This document shows, piece by piece, positions 31,554 through 45,092 of a DNA stretch of 64,000 nt. How positions within the stretch are numbered: position 1 is the stretch's first letter; each line of letters begins with the position of its first letter. Both the position numbers and the translations under genes were made by a program. The notes under the pieces were generated by a model. That model made no database searches. It was not told the DNA's origin and worked only from the letters and a program-made list of their open reading frames with translations. The stretch is from Mercenaria mercenaria (lineage: Eukaryota > Mollusca > Bivalvia > Venerida > Veneridae). Where the stretch lies: the NCBI RefSeq assembly GCF_021730395.1, contig NC_069368.1:60393501-60457500 (forward strand), given 5' to 3'.

Positions 31554-33490
31554 TTTTTTATGTTAGCATGTCTGAATGTCTGAAACGCACAATGTTATCC
31601 TCTGCAAACTGTTTTTAAATTATCTCTTACAATATTCAGATGGACATAGAAATATTTTTCTGTGGCTGTAGTAAAGGTGAATTATGATACGACATGTTTT
31701 ATGTCCACGGTCTCAAAGACCACGTGAGGCATTTACTGTTTGAACTATCTGTCCGTCCGTCAGTCCCTCACTCATATTTCTTTTGTACCCAACTGCTCTT
31801 ACCTAATGGAAATGAAACTTGGTATACAATTAACATTTTTATTAACATTCGCATAATGTCAGGATTTTCATGTAATATCCTTTGGAAATATTACAACTAC
31901 ATCAAAACATTGTGTGCTCGGCTTCTCATGTAGTTTCAACCTAATTCCAATGAAATATGAAGTGGACATGCATATGTTATCTGAACTTCCATGTCTATTT
32001 TCATTCTCGAATTATGACCCTTATCAGTGCATGTAGACATAATTATGAAGTTTTTCTGGACGTTCGATGTTTTTGGAGGTCTGCCACTTTTTCAATTTTT
32101 AGTATTATTCTATTGAAAATTTCTTAGAGTCGTGTAAATTAATGACATCATTCTTGTTCTTTATTTCGGAAATTACAGACGACTGTGATTTTACTTTTTT
32201 AATATTTACATAATTCCATTGTTTGGTTTGTTTACTTTAGTTTAAGGACATTGATTCAGGTGGTCTTGAGAAAGCATGCATTTGTTATTACACATATTGT
32301 CTCAATGTCTAGAGGTAAAACCCACTTTTTTGCACAAGGCATGGATTGGCGCCAATACTTTTAGTATGACGGAAACAATTTAAAATGGTACTAATTTAAG
32401 TCGGATTATTGTATACACTGTACTCGGACTTTATCCAAACTCTCTGTTTAAGACTTCAAAATTTGTTCCAAAACCAAAGTATCTAATCAATTCAGTATTC
32501 ATTGTTTTAGTTTTTGCATCTTCTATCGGACATGTTAGGACAAGCTGAATTTGATTCCTAAATTACTGCGAGTCGCTACATGTTCATTGTAAACGCCTCG
32601 TTTAACTCATGTGGAAATTGACAGTACTTGAAACTGTTGCTCTCTGACTGGTCAGTTAGAATTCCTAGCTTGTAAATACTATACATAGGGTTGATACTAC
32701 TCAGTGTAACATGATCATAGTAGCCCAAAATGTAGTTCCCATGCTGTTGATGAAATCTGGTATAATGAGTCATATGAGGATATGGCAGTTATATTTGTGG
32801 CTTAGTTTTATTGCTTATTGATTGTACTGAGAAAAGATCTAGACCATTTTCATTGTGAATTTCCAGGTATTAATTTTATTTATTTTTTTTGAGAAAATGT
32901 CTACATACGCGTAATAACTAAACGGCAATTTTCATGGGAGCATTTTTAGAGGGTGATGTTTTTCAGGACAGATTATTTTCCTTATATGTAACATAACACG
33001 TCATTTTTTTTCTATTTTTGATAAGAAGACATGTCATACTAAATGACCATATAATGGTTTTCATATCATTAAAATGCTTTGAAGTACTGAAAATGAGCTC
33101 TTAAAATTCAACTGTTTATATGAAATAAAGTAGGAACTGAATTGGAAGAGTGTAACCTAGATAGCCATTCCAAAGTAAGCGTTTCAATTTGTATAAAAAA
33201 CATGCTCGACAATCGATTGCAAATCATTAAGTAATACTCAGATTATTTCAATTGAATTTCACGAATTTCGCTGTTTATTGTAGCATCAGGTCTTTAAAGT
33301 TTGATTTTTTCAGGTTTAAAAAGGCAAGAAGACAGTGTTTAACATTAAAAAAGAATCGATGTCAGAAAACAAATATAGTCATGCCGTCTTGTGCTTGTTG
33401 TTTCCAACAGCTGACAGTCCTACGCATGTCAGGTAATACCTTTCAAAATTTCTAAATGATACAAACTCTGTCTGAAAGTAATTTATGATT
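31554..33490. other. No recognisable gene
   Basis: AT-rich, with an old interspersed-repeat fragment around 31690-32060 (GTCCACGGTCTCAAAGACCACG hairpin, then CTGTCCGTCCGTC). No coding support. Confidence 0.4.
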
Positions 33491-33493
33491 AGT

Positions 33494-34260
33494 TTTTAGC
33501 CTGGCTTTACGAAGTATGGAAAGCTGTCCTACTCGACCCGACGTCGGCGTCTTTCCGCGTCCGCACCTTGGTAAAAGTTTTCATGCACTTTTTCTTTATC
33601 TCTGCAATTACTTGATGGATTTATTTCAAATCTAAGATAGTTATTCCTCATTATCACCCACATCATATGGCACAAGGGCCATAACTCTCAAAAAAGTCTC
33701 ATGAATTATCCCTATGATTACTTAGAATTTCAAGTTAAAGTTTTGATGCACTTTCGCTCTATCTCAGTTATTACTAAATGTATTTGATTCAAATTTGAAA
33801 TGTTTGTTCTACATTATCAACCACATCATATGACACAAGGTTCATAACTTTGGCACCAGTATTTCATGAATTATGCCCCTTTTACTTAGAATTTCAGGTT
33901 TAAGTTTTGGTGCACTTTCAGTCTATCTCAGTTATTACTAAATTGATTGATTGAAACTTAAATTAATTGTCACCCACATCATTTGAAACAAGGACCATCG
34001 CCTTAAGCCGGGGCTAAGGGTGCGTGAGAGGTGTTGCACATTCATTACCTCTCATGAACAGGCTTATCAAACTGAGTCTGCTATTCTTCTTCTTGATGCA
34101 TATTTTGCTTCCAAGGATCGTTTTACAGATTTTATTATACATCATTCCCATCACCCGTCGGATTTGATTTAGTTTCTCATGATTATCAACATCATGAACG
34201 ACAACTCTGAAACCGATCTTTCATGATTTATTTCCCCTTTTAAGCTAGCCGTTTTCCATA
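33494..34260 (+). repeat. HINE-like element, family B, decayed
   Basis: Starts like family B (TTTTTAGCCTGGC ... TCCTACTCGACCCGACGTCGGCGTC) and contains diverged units with ATGAATTATGCCCCTTTTA. The 3' hairpin end is not recognisable. Confidence 0.5.
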
Positions 34261-34689
34261 TTATTCATCAGACCTCAGCAAGTGTATATCTCTGTTCTTA
34301 CTCATCTTTTTCACTAAGACATTTTTTAAAGAAAATTCTACTTGCTATTGCCGGCGAGGTATTTTCTGAGTAACTGCCCATTGCAACTAAACGAATCTTC
34401 ACATACTTCTTTACCATGGTAATACCAACTGAATGACATATCTTCCGAATCTCTTACTATAGTTTTGATGAAATTTAATTATGGCTTTTTGTTTAGCTTG
34501 ACTGTTTGAAGAATATAAGTAGAGTTATTGCACTCGCCCGTTCGTCTGCGCCCCGATTTGGTTGAGCTTGTGTATGTAAGCTGATATCTAAGTACCCACT
34601 CATGTGAATGAATTGAATCTTCACACATTTGTTCACTGTGATGTACTGACTTGCAATGCACAGGTTTCATAACTTTAATCTGCATTTTT

Positions 34690-35402
34690 GTACCCCCCGA
34701 CAACAAAGTTGTAAGGGGGGTGTATACTGGTTTCAGATTCTCTGTTTGTCTGTCTGTCCGTAGACACAATCTTGTGCGCACCATCTCTCCTCATCCCCTT
34801 GACACAATTTAATGAAACTTCACACAAGTGATCAGTAACAACAGTAGTTGTGCATGGGACATGTGAGGTTCTTTCAGATTAAAAAATTGCAGAGTTACGG
34901 GTCTTTGTTTTTTGTTACTATACTATATACATAGACACAATCTTGTGCGCACCATCTCTCCTCATACCCTTGACACAATTAAATGAAACTTCACACAAGT
35001 GATCACTAACAACAGTAGTTGTGCATGGAGCAGGTTAGGCTCTTTCAACAACAAAAATTGCAGAGTTATGGTTCTTGTTAACATAGTATGTACATGCAGT
35101 CTGCAATCTTGTGCGCGCCTAATCTTCTGAACCCTTGCACACAATTTAATGAAACTTCACACAAGTGATCAGTACCAACCCTAGTTGTGCATGGTGCATG
35201 TTACGTTCATTTAGATAAATATTCTGCATAGTTATGGGACTTCTTTTTTGTTAATCTACTGTATACATACAGTCTAAATACATACAGTACACATAATTAT
35301 GCAATCTTGTTTGCGTCAAATTGCAATGTACTGTGAACGTGTGTGTGTGTGGGGGGGGGGGGGGGGGGGGGGGTACTTTCATCACCTTTAGTGATAGCTC
35401 TA
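34690..35402 (+). repeat. Hairpin-ended tandem element, family D (GTACCCCC type)
   Basis: Starts GTACCCCCCGACAACAAAGT with a self-complementary GGGGGGT partner. It contains TCTGTCTGTCCGTAGACACA and three ~165-bp units (GACACAATCTTGTGCGCACC ...), then ends CATCACCTTTAGTGATAGCT. It appears to interrupt a decayed family B copy beginning near 34494 (TTTAGCTTGACTGTTTGAAG). A second, longer copy is at 56787-57990. A poly-G tract lies at 35351-35373. Confidence 0.7.
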
Positions 35403-35451
35403 GTTATAAAAGTATGTCCCCTTTTCGATATAGCACTTTTAGTTACTTTTT

Positions 35452-35873
35452 AGCTAGACTATTCAAAGAAAAGTGCTAGCTATTCTACTCACTCTGGCGT
35501 CGGCGTTTGCATCACACCATCATTAAAGTTTTGCATTCAAGTACGCATAGCTAAAATTTAAAGGCATATAGCTTTCGAACTTATTAATTACTTTTTCTAG
35601 GTTAATTAAAACCTCACTGGGTCAGGTCCAATAACTCTGATATGTGTTTTGGGGAAAATTATGCATCCTTTTTGACTTAAAAAAACTGGTTCAAGTTTTG
35701 TACGCATGTTGCTATCTCCAAAACTAATACAGATATTGATTTGAAACTCGAAGTTCTAAAACTAGGTGATAATATTAAGTCCCATAAAACTGACATGTAT
35801 TATACCAAATTTTTAGCTCGACTATTCGAAGAATAAGTAGAGCTATCCTACTCACCACGGCGTCGGCGTCGGT

Positions 35874-35906
<33 letters not shown>

Positions 35907-37188
35907 ACACCTTGGTTAAGTTTTTCGTACCAGTCCACATTTTGACAAAGTCTTTTGAGATAAAGCTTTGAAACTTTCAACACTTGTTTACCATCATCAT
36001 GGCCAGTTATAGGCAAGAGCACGTAACTCCATCAAGGATTTTGGCTGAATTATGGCCCCTTTTGACTTAGAAATCATGGTTAAGTTTTTCGTACCAGTTC
36101 ATATTTTGACAAAGTCTTTTAAGATAAAGCTTTGAAACTTTCAACACTTGTTTACCATCATCATGGCCAGTTATAGGCAAGAGCACATAACTCCATCAAG
36201 CATTTTGGCTGAATTATGGCCCCTTTTGACTTAGAAATCATGGTTAAGTTTTTCGTACCAGTTCATATTTTGACAAAGTCTTTTGAGATAAAGCTTTGAA
36301 ACTTTCAACACTTATTTACCATCATCATGGCCAGTTATAGGCAAGAGCACATAACTCCATAAGGGATTTTGGCTGAATTATGGCCCCTTTCGACTTATAA
36401 ATCTTGGTTAATATTTCGTACCAGTTCATATTTTGACAAAGTCTTTTGAGATAAAGCTTTGAAACTTTCAACACCTGTTTACCATCACCATGTCCAGTTA
36501 TAGGCAGGAGTACATAACTCCATCAAGGATTTTGGCTGAATTATGGCCCCTTTTGACTTAGAAATCTTGGTTAAGTTTTTCGTACCAGTTTATATTTTTT
36601 GTAAAGTGTTTGACATATGGCTTTGAAACTTTTATCACTTGTTTAGTATAATAGTCTCAATCTGTAGGAAAGAGAAAATAACTCTGTCATCTATTTTGGC
36701 TGAATTATGGCCCTTTTTGGACTTTGAAATTAGTTCTGTTTTCATACAAGTCCATGTTTTGTCAAAACTATTTGACATAAGGCTTTTAAACTTTGAACAC
36801 TTGTTTATCATTATGATTTCCATCTGTAGGCAAGAGTACATAACTATTTTGACTGAATTATGGCCGTTTTTGGACTTTGAAATTGGCTCATATATTGCCA
36901 TTTAGTGCAAGACTTGTCGAAATCATAGTAATACATGAACATTGTTTGTTTAATCTATTTATTTCTTTTGTCTGAATATCCTTGGAAATATTTTGACCCC
37001 ATTCTTAAATCAATTCTTCGAATAGTCGAGCGCGCTGTCATCAGACAGCTCTTGTTAAAACTTCTGGTTAAAGTTTTGCATGCAAGTTGCTATATCCAAA
37101 ACTAATGCATTTGATTGAACCTCTATGGCTATCTTAACATTTAAGGTAATATTCCTGCTTCTGGGACAACAATTGGAATAGCTCTTGC
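35452..37188 (+). repeat. HINE-like element, family B, interrupted by another copy
   Basis: Left part 35452-35814 starts AGCTAGACTATTCAAAGAA. Right part 37055-37188 continues with GGTTAAAGTTTTGCATGCAA and ends GGAATAGCTCTTG. The younger copy at 35815-37054 is inserted between them. Confidence 0.65.
35815..37054 (+). repeat. HINE-like element, family B, inner copy
   Basis: AGCTCGACTATTCGAAGAAT, a long (GGCGTC)n run and about six ~163-bp units (TTAAGTTTTTCGTACCAGTT ... GAATTATGGCCCCTTTTGAC). It ends GAATAGTCGAGCGCGCTGTC, ATCAGACAGC hairpin and TCTTG. Confidence 0.8.
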
Positions 37189-37193
37189 TTTTT

Positions 37194-38095
37194 AGCTCGA
37201 CTATTCGAAGAATAAGTAGAGCTATCCTACTCACCACGGCGTCGGCGTCACACCTTGGTCCACATTTTGACAAAGTCTTTTGAGATAAAGCTTTGAAACT
37301 TTCAACACTTGTTTACCATCACCATGGCCAGTTATAGGCAATAGCACATAACTCCACCAGTTCATATTTTGACAAAGTCTTTTGAGATAAAGCTTTGAAA
37401 CTTTCAACACTTGTTTACCATCACCATGTCCAGTTATAGGCAAGAGTACATAACTCCATCAACGTTTTTGGCTCAATTATGGCCCCTTTTGACTTAGAAA
37501 TCTGTGTTAAGTTTTTCGTACCGGTTCATATTTTGACAAAGTCTTTGAAGATAAAGCTTTGAAACTTTCAACACCTGTTTACCATCACCGTGTCTAGTTA
37601 TAGGCAAGAGTACATAACTTCATCAAGTATTTTGGCTGAATTATGGCCCCTTTTGACTTAGAAATCTTGGTTAAGTTTTTCGTACCAGTTTTTATTTTGT
37701 GTAAGAGTACATAACTCTGTCATATATATTGGCTGAATTATTGCCCTTTTTGGACTTGGAAATTGGTTCTGATTTTATACAAGTTCACGTTTTGTCAAAA
37801 CTATTTGACATACGGCTTTTAAACTTTGAACACTTGTTTATCATCATGATTTCCATCTGTAGGCAAGAGTACATAACTCTGACAACTATTTTGGCTGAAT
37901 AATGGCCCTTTTTGGACTTTGAAATTGGTTCACACATTGCCATTTAGTGCAAGACTTATCGAAATCCACAAATACAGGAACATTGTTTGTCTAATGTATT
38001 TTTTTCTTTTGTCTGAATATATATAGAAATATTTTGACCCCATTCTTCAATCAATTATTCGAATAGTCGAGCGCGCTGTCATCCGACAGCTCTTG
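37194..38095 (+). repeat. HINE-like element, family B, copy directly downstream
   Basis: Same start, same unit type and same end (GAATAGTCGAGCGCGCTGTC, ATCCGACAGC, TCTTG) as the copy at 35815-37054. One unit carries an internal deletion near 37255-37260. Confidence 0.8.
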
Positions 38096-38883
38096 TTATG
38101 TACTCTTGTATCCCAGTACCCGCTAATGGAAATAAATTGAAACTTCCCACACTTATTTACTGTAATAAACTGACTTGCAATGAGCAGGTTTCATAATTCT
38201 GTTTGCTTTTTGCTTTTTTGCAAAAGTATGTACCCTCGTTCACAGTCTGGTAGTTAGTAAAAATGCAAAGGTATTTTTCCTAGAAAGATGTTACTTTGGT
38301 AGAAGGCAATGGAGAACAAACACATCCTTTAATTTTGTTGCTATGGCAAAAGCCATGTTGTTATGATACCAGTTAGTTAAAAAAGCTGACAAAAATTGGA
38401 TCCTTTGATAACTTTAAAAGATTTTGTAAAAGAAGGCATTTGTTAAAACTAAGTTATTTCACATATTTCACCAGCCTTACTTCAAGCAGTCAACAAACAA
38501 TCCACGCAAGTATTGATATAAAACACATAAATTGTTTGGAATAAAGCCATGATTTTCAATCTATTTCTTAAACGCATGGAATTTTGCATGTTTAAGAATT
38601 CAAGTACTTATGAGGAATCATAAATGATTTCCTTTACCATGACCGTATAAATGCCGTACTACCTTAAAGAAAGAGCCGTTGTGAAAATACCTTTGAGCGT
38701 GCTGTAGTTATACATGCCTTATGTGAACACTATGAGAGTTAATTTATGTATTTTTCCTTTTTATTTTCCATCAATTATTTATAAATTGTTTATAATTTAT
38801 AGCTGAAAACAAAAAAGAATATCAGGTATTGCCGTCACTTGATTGTCGGCGTTCGTTAAGATTTTTTGTTTAGGTTCATTTTT

Positions 38884-39538
38884 AGCTCATCTGATTTTTT
38901 GAGAAAAAAATGATGAGTTATTGTCATCACTTTATCGGTGTCGGGGTCGGCGTTGCCTGGTTAAGTTTTATGTTTAGGTCAGCTTTTCTCCTAAACTATC
39001 AAAGGTAATGCTTTGAAACTTGCAACACTTGTTCACCATCATAAGCTGACCCTGTACAGCAAGAAACAACTCCATCCTGCTTTTTTCAAGAATTATGGCC
39101 CCTTTTTGACTTAGAAAATATCAGATTTCTGGGTTAAGTTTTATGTTTAGGTAAACTTTTCTCCTAAACTATCAAAGCTATTGCTTTGAAACTTGCAGCA
39201 CTTTGACCCTGTACAGCAAGAAACATAACTCCATCCTGCTTTTTGCAAGAATTATGGCCCCTTTTGTACTTAGAAAATATCAGATTTCTTGGTTAAGTTT
39301 TATGTTTAGGTAAACTTTTCTCCTAAACTTCTAGTATCAAAGCTATTGCTTTGAAACTTCAACATTTGTTCATCATCATAAGCTGACTCTGTACAGCAAG
39401 AAACGTTATCCATTGTGCTTTTTGCAAGAATTATGGCCCTTTTTGGACTTAGAAAATCATGGGGTAGGACAATAGTTCTATTATACAGAGACAAAAAAAA
39501 ATCAGATGAGCGTCTGCACCCACAAGGCGGTGCTCTTG
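38884..39538 (+). repeat. HINE-like element, family A
   Basis: AGCTCATCTGATTTTTTGAG start, a short GGTGTCGGGGTCGGCG, about four units, then ATCAGATGAGCGTCTGCA, hairpin and CTCTTG. A partial start-like sequence just upstream (38790-38880) suggests an older, broken neighbour. Confidence 0.75.
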
Positions 39539-39604
39539 TTATAGAAAACTGAGCGATAGCTTTAAAACTGTGCACAATTGTTTAACATCGTTAGGTGAGT
39601 AAGT

Positions 39605-39894
39605 GCCCGCCCGCTTAGCTTAGTAGGTAAGAGCGTTGGTCTACGGATCACGGGTTCGTGAGTTCGATCCTCGGGCGGGGCGTATGTTCTCCGTGACTAT
39701 TTGATAAACGACATTGTGTCTGCAATCATTAGTCCTCCACCTCTGATTCATGTGAGGAAGTTGGCAGTTACTTGCGGAGAACAGGTTTTTACTGGTACAG
39801 AATCCAGGAACACTGGTTAGGTTAACTGCCCATTACATGACTGAAATACTGTTGAAAAACGGCGTTAAACCCAAAACAAACAAACAAACAAACA
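39605..39894 (+). repeat. tRNA-derived SINE, complete copy
   Basis: The tRNA-like head (39605-39681) has A-box TAGCTTAGTAGG, B-box GTTCGATCC and an acceptor stem GCCCGCC against GGCGGGG. A ~190-bp body (TATGTTCTCCGTGACTATTT ... CTGAAATACTGTTGAAAAAC) and a CAAAACAAACAAACAAACAA tail follow. The body and tail identify it as a SINE and not a functional tRNA. It is related to 2919-3138 and 62510-62665. Confidence 0.85.
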
Positions 39895-42748
39895 ACTTAG
39901 GTGAGAAGGTAAACCAAGAACCATAACTCTCGCAAGCATTTTGTTATAATAATTACGCTTTATGTTCTTAGAAATTAGAATTTCCAGGCTATTTTTATTA
40001 AGATTCATATTTCTTGAATACAATAAACTTGAAACTTCATACATTTTATACGTCCATTTAAAAAAAAACTGATGTTTTATATGATAGCGTCTGCTAGCGA
40101 AGCGACAATGTGCAGAGGTCAAAGATCTTGGTCGAAACAAGGTCAAAACTACAGTTTCTTGTTGTTCGTATGCTGCCTTTGGTTAAATATTCCAGTTTTT
40201 CCGCCCGCGAAGGAAGGGGATAAATATATTTTTACCGATTATTCTGGAAAGAAAAAAAATCTGATCTGACCTAACATCTTGAAGTATTTCGTATCTTAAT
40301 TAGTTATCATCATTTTCAGACTGATTTCAAACACACAAGTGAGAAAGATCAGCAGAAGGAAGAACCAAGTTTGAAGAATCCACGACAGATATAAGCAAGA
40401 CACCACCACAGCCGCCCTGACACAAGCATATAGACATGACACCACCACAGACGCCCTGACACAAGCATATTTAAACAAAATGGAAATAAGCTGACATGTG
40501 TATAATTATATCCGCATGCACAAAGTATATGGGGCTATATTGGAGTCACGTATGTCCACCAGTCCGTTCGTCCATCCGTCCATCGAGTCCGCTGGGAAGA
40601 TTTTCTTATAACTGACAGCAGTTATTAACCACATCATGACGGTGTGCAGAGCGCACACCCATGCTACTAGGTCAAAAGGTAAGGTTAATCTTGGAGGTGA
40701 AAAGTCAAATAGTTTAACTTCATGTCCGCTCCATATTGTCTAAATGACTTAAGAGAAACTTAGCTCGACTATTCGAAGAATAAACAGGATTAGTGTACTT
40801 GCTCTTACGTTGGCGTCACTGTCACCTATGCATTCGAGTTAAAATGTGTCACTGTTTATTCTTTACTCATCACACTTTACAGAAGTGTTGGTATTGGTAA
40901 GGGTCAGACATTTATTTGTTTAGAGTCTGGTATCCTGAACGTCAAGGTCACTGGTTTATACATTATAACAATATTGGTTAAAGTTTAATGACAATCTTCT
41001 CAATTTTACTATATCTTCTTAACTACTATCCTATAATTACCAAACCTTACACAAGTATTGATCTTTGGAAGGGGCAAAAGTCATTAGCTTTAGGATCAGG
41101 TAGATCTATGTCAAAGGTCAAAGGCACTGGGGTCAGATTTATAATTATATTGGTTACAGTTTTATGGCACAATTTGACTTATAACTCATACTGTTTCTTT
41201 GCACAGGTATCCCTTACATCCCACACTTATAAGCACTGTCAACACTTTCTTTACCCCAGTCCCCACACCTACCCGAAAATATGTTCCTTACACAAACATT
41301 TCATATTCCCCACATCTCCGTTACTCACCTGTCTCCACCTACTTCTACCAACCCCATTTCACCGCCTCACGCTCCAAACAAAGATTTATTTTACATTTTC
41401 TTAATTAACTAGCTTGTAAATTTGATTGTATATCTTGTTTATATTATGTTTAAGTATCCCTTATTCCCACACTTCTACTTCCTACCCCAACACCTACACC
41501 CCCTCAACTCAGATCTCAGGGGCAAGGTCACACTTGAAGGTCAAAGGTCATGGTGACAAAATTCTACATTCCCTTTGTCAAAGCGACATCTTGGGGTATT
41601 AATCACCTTCAGTGATAGCTTTAAATGCTTAGCGATTGTATCGTTTATTTGAGAAGTGTTTGTTAACTATTAGGATAAATAGTTCCAGTAAAACTGAGGA
41701 AATTATACGATTTAAGATCAAACTATTTTCAGACGAATCAAATATTTTTAGCTTGGTTTGTATTGGTCTTGAAATTATGTATCTTTATCTTTATTGCATT
41801 ATTTTCAAAAATACGTTTATGAACACAAAATTAACATTTGAGTTTGATCAATAAAATATCTAGGGCAGCAAGTATTTGAAAGAGACCATACATAACAATA
41901 TTGATTTTGTTATTTTTTTCAAAAGCATCTCAGCTATAAGTTATTTTTAAACTGGACAGGGATAGTTTAAAAAAAAATGCTTGGATCAGTTTACAAAAAT
42001 AAAAATATTGGGACCAAAGTTTTAACTTTGATATTTGTTAGTTTCAGTGTTAGATCAAAATACGGAATCATTTTAGACGCAACTCCTGAAAATATTAACT
42101 AACCGATAGTGTTCACGCGTGAAAATACCTCAGTTTTGTATATAAATTAAAAAATATTTTCATGCACATTTATCAGTGTAACGTCACAGGTAACGTTGCG
42201 TTTGCTGTTATGGCAATAAATACGTTGGAAAAAGTAACATAGGTCTACGAGATTGATTTCTTTTTCATTTTAATATAGTTATTTTCTATCCGATCTAATT
42301 TATATTCTTTCACGTTAAATTGATGTTTCATGCAAGTGAAAATCGTATTTGGATTTCCCACTTCTAAAACAGTGGGTTTATCAGGGTATAATGTATCGTT
42401 ATGTTTCAGTTATACTCTGAAAGCTTGACACAAAATTCCATACTCTAGTAACAACAAAATGTACAGATAAAATCATTACTGTTTATTCAAACACACATTC
42501 TACCGTCTTTTGTCTAGGTCATCTAAATGTAGCTTTTTAAAGTCATTTTGGCCTCTTGTCTTGTACACTGAATTTTACACTGTTTGGCATATGTAACTCT
42601 TAACCGCATAACTTTTAACCGACACCTAACTCTTCAGCATTAACATTAACCCTTGGGGCTGAAATGACTTTAAAGCAACTTTTGTCTGTTATAGGAACAA
42701 TGGTTAAACTTCAAATGTTTTTAGGAATGATGAGTAAAAAGATGAAAT
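39895..42748. other. No recognisable gene; decayed repeats
   Basis: About 40499-41630 holds an old repeat with GTCCGTTCGTCCATCCGTCC, an embedded AGCTCGACTATTCGAAGAAT fragment (40760-40782) and a family D-like end (AATCACCTTCAGTGATAGCT, 41600-41619). A short direct repeat (CGCCCTGACACAAGCATAT, about 40412-40470) also occurs. No coding support. Confidence 0.45.
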
Positions 42749-42983
42749 GAGCCGTGCCATGGGAAAACCAACATAGTGGCTTTGCGACCAGCATGGATCC
42801 AGACCAGCCTGCCCATCCGCGCAGTCTGGTCAGGATCCATGCTGTTCGCTAATGGTTTCTCTAATTGCAGTAGGATTTAAAAGCGAACAGCATGGATTCT
42901 GACCAGACTACGCGGATGCACAGGCTGGTCTGGATCCATGCTGGTCGCAAACCCATTATGTTGGTTTTCTCATGGCACGGCTC
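42749..42983. repeat. Palindromic MITE, 235 bp
   Basis: Tips GAGCCGTGCCATGGGAAAAC and GTTTTCTCATGGCACGGCTC. The arms pair almost throughout (GCGACCAGCATGGATCCAGA with its complement, GCGAACAGCATGG likewise), with a ~40-base unpaired centre containing CTCTAATTGCAGTAGGATTT. The flanks share AAAT directly at both sides, a possible 4-bp target duplication. Confidence 0.8.
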
Positions 42984-44180
42984 AAATGATCAAATATTTA
43001 GCAGAATTGTGGGCATACTTTTTTAGTCCATTACTGAAATGTAATGTTAGATTATAACATGATAAACTCATTGTTTCAAAATGAGAGAAATCAAAATATG
43101 CACGATTTTCACTAGTACGGAACTACACTTGAACGCGTAAGGATATGAATGAAAATGTGTTTCAAAAAGACAAAGATGTATAGTATACATGCAAAACCAC
43201 TAAAATACATGCCAAACGATTAAAATGTAAACGAAATGCACATCTTGTAGACTTAAGCATTAAGACGTCATGAAATACAGCGCGACGTTACGCAACACGC
43301 ATGTCTCGGCTCGGTGGAGTGAGATACGATTAGATAAATTTAACACGACAAGATATTAAACAATACAACATAAACTATAAATGAGCTTTCTAACCGACCA
43401 ATGTAAGAATAAAAAAGAACATGTAATGCTGAATTATTTCGCACTCGGGAACACCAGACTTAAATTTACTCAGTGAAAGATATTTCGATCTTATACTGAA
43501 ACAAACAAATGCCCCCATTCTATATCTTTTTATAGAAGAAGTAGGTAACAAACATGAATATTTTGAGAATAGCGGCTAAAAGTGTGAATCAGCCTAAGAC
43601 AGAAATCAGTATATTTATTAACATATAGTAGTATTTTTATAATTCCAAGAAAATAGCCTTTTCACATTTTTAAAATGACGTTCACCATTTCAGTATATGT
43701 TGTTAGATATTTTATGGTTCATAATCCTAAGAAGAGCTAGTACATTTTCACATTTGAAATTGCTATTTTCCTCTCGTATCTATCAACCATGTGTGTCTTC
43801 TATATCTATTAATAATATACATTTTAATATACATTTCTTAATTTGTATTGTAGTTATGTATAATTATCCTCCCAAATGTCAGAACTTTAAATATATTCGT
43901 AAGCGTACTATTTTTTGCAAGTATTTTTACTGTTTGAGGTTAGAGTGTACTTCAGTTCAATGAACTTTAGTATTTTAAGATATATTTTTCAGAACTTTAA
44001 CACTACATTTATACTTGTAAATGACATTTGAGTTACATTTGTATTTATGTTATTTATTGTTGCCTGAAAAATGAATAAACACTATTGAATTGTGTTGTTT
44101 ACTTTTTTAAACTTTAAAAAAAAATGAAATGTCAAAAAATTGCATTGACTATTGAGGTTTCGGAAATCTTTCCGACATTA
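42984..44180. other. No recognisable gene
   Basis: AT-rich; open frames such as 43697-43963 have no domain or splice support. Confidence 0.4.
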
Positions 44181-44652
44181 AATTTGACCTTCCTTTACTT
44201 AGTTTACTTCCTTCTTATGCAAAATTCAGAGAAGAGTATCCTGACCGACTTGTACTTTGTCATCAGTAGTGTTGTATCAATTTGCAAAATATAAGGAATA
44301 TTTATATATAACCCCTGCCCACTTGGTCATCCAATGTAACTTTATAATATATATGCCATAAAGTTATTTCGACCCGTTTTTGTCATCTAGCTAGTTTTCC
44401 ATCCCTCCTTAGAGCCATTTGCAAAATAAAGGAGATATAGTTTCCATTTGACAACATTTACTTAAGTTACTAATACCAACTAGTTCTTTGTCATCCAAAG
44501 TTATTGCCCCTTGTAAAAGCTAGCCTTTCTGTCTTCAAAAGATATCATTTTCTCATTTATAAACGTAAGACAGTTGCCAAAACCGACTGCTTTATTCCAC
44601 CAAAGCTTACTTCTCCTTCCCTCCAAGATGCCATTTGCAAAATAAAGGTTAC
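44181..44652 (+). repeat. Left, diverged part of the 79-bp satellite
   Basis: Diverged units with the GCCATTTGCAAAATAAAGG core appear near 44410 and 44627, with weaker ones near 44275. The array was split by the LTR element and continues at 49663. Confidence 0.65.
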
Positions 44653-44833
44653 TGTTATGTACTGGTACTCTGAAACTCGTTACTGTCATATGTCGTATCA
44701 ATATAAGGTTTGTGAAGTCATTGCGAAATTAAATGTTTACATAAAAACGTGTTGTTGAATTTCGTCTTCAAACTATTCCAGGGTTCATCCACTCAAATAG
44801 GGAATTATAATATAAAATAGTGTAAACATAACA
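44653..44833 (+). repeat. 5' LTR
   Basis: 181 bp, TG...CA ends, preceded by target duplication GTTAC; nearly identical to the 3' LTR. Confidence 0.9.
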
Positions 44834-45092
44834 ATTGGCGACGAGGATTAACTTATGATAGTGGTAAAAAATTCCTGAATTTCACAGGAGAGTGACAGTC
44901 ATCGCCGGAAATTTTATCCGAATTTATGTACTGTCCGAATTGTACGCTACTTGTTGGGCACGGACTAAATTCTGTTCGAACTATTCTTCCATCGTTGTCA
45001 TCAGATTATACAAATCTATATAATAACGGATGAAGATTCTGTGTCAGGCTTAAAAATTTCTAAAGTGAATTCTACACACAGTTGAAATTGAA

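Noticed and set aside
39605-39681. tRNA gene
   Set aside because: A and B boxes and an acceptor stem are present, but a conserved ~190-bp body and an AAAC tail follow, and diverged relatives occur elsewhere; it is a SINE head.
40988-41408. Open frames rich in Pro, His and Thr
   Set aside because: Lie in a pyrimidine-rich decayed repeat; no domain and no homologous signal.
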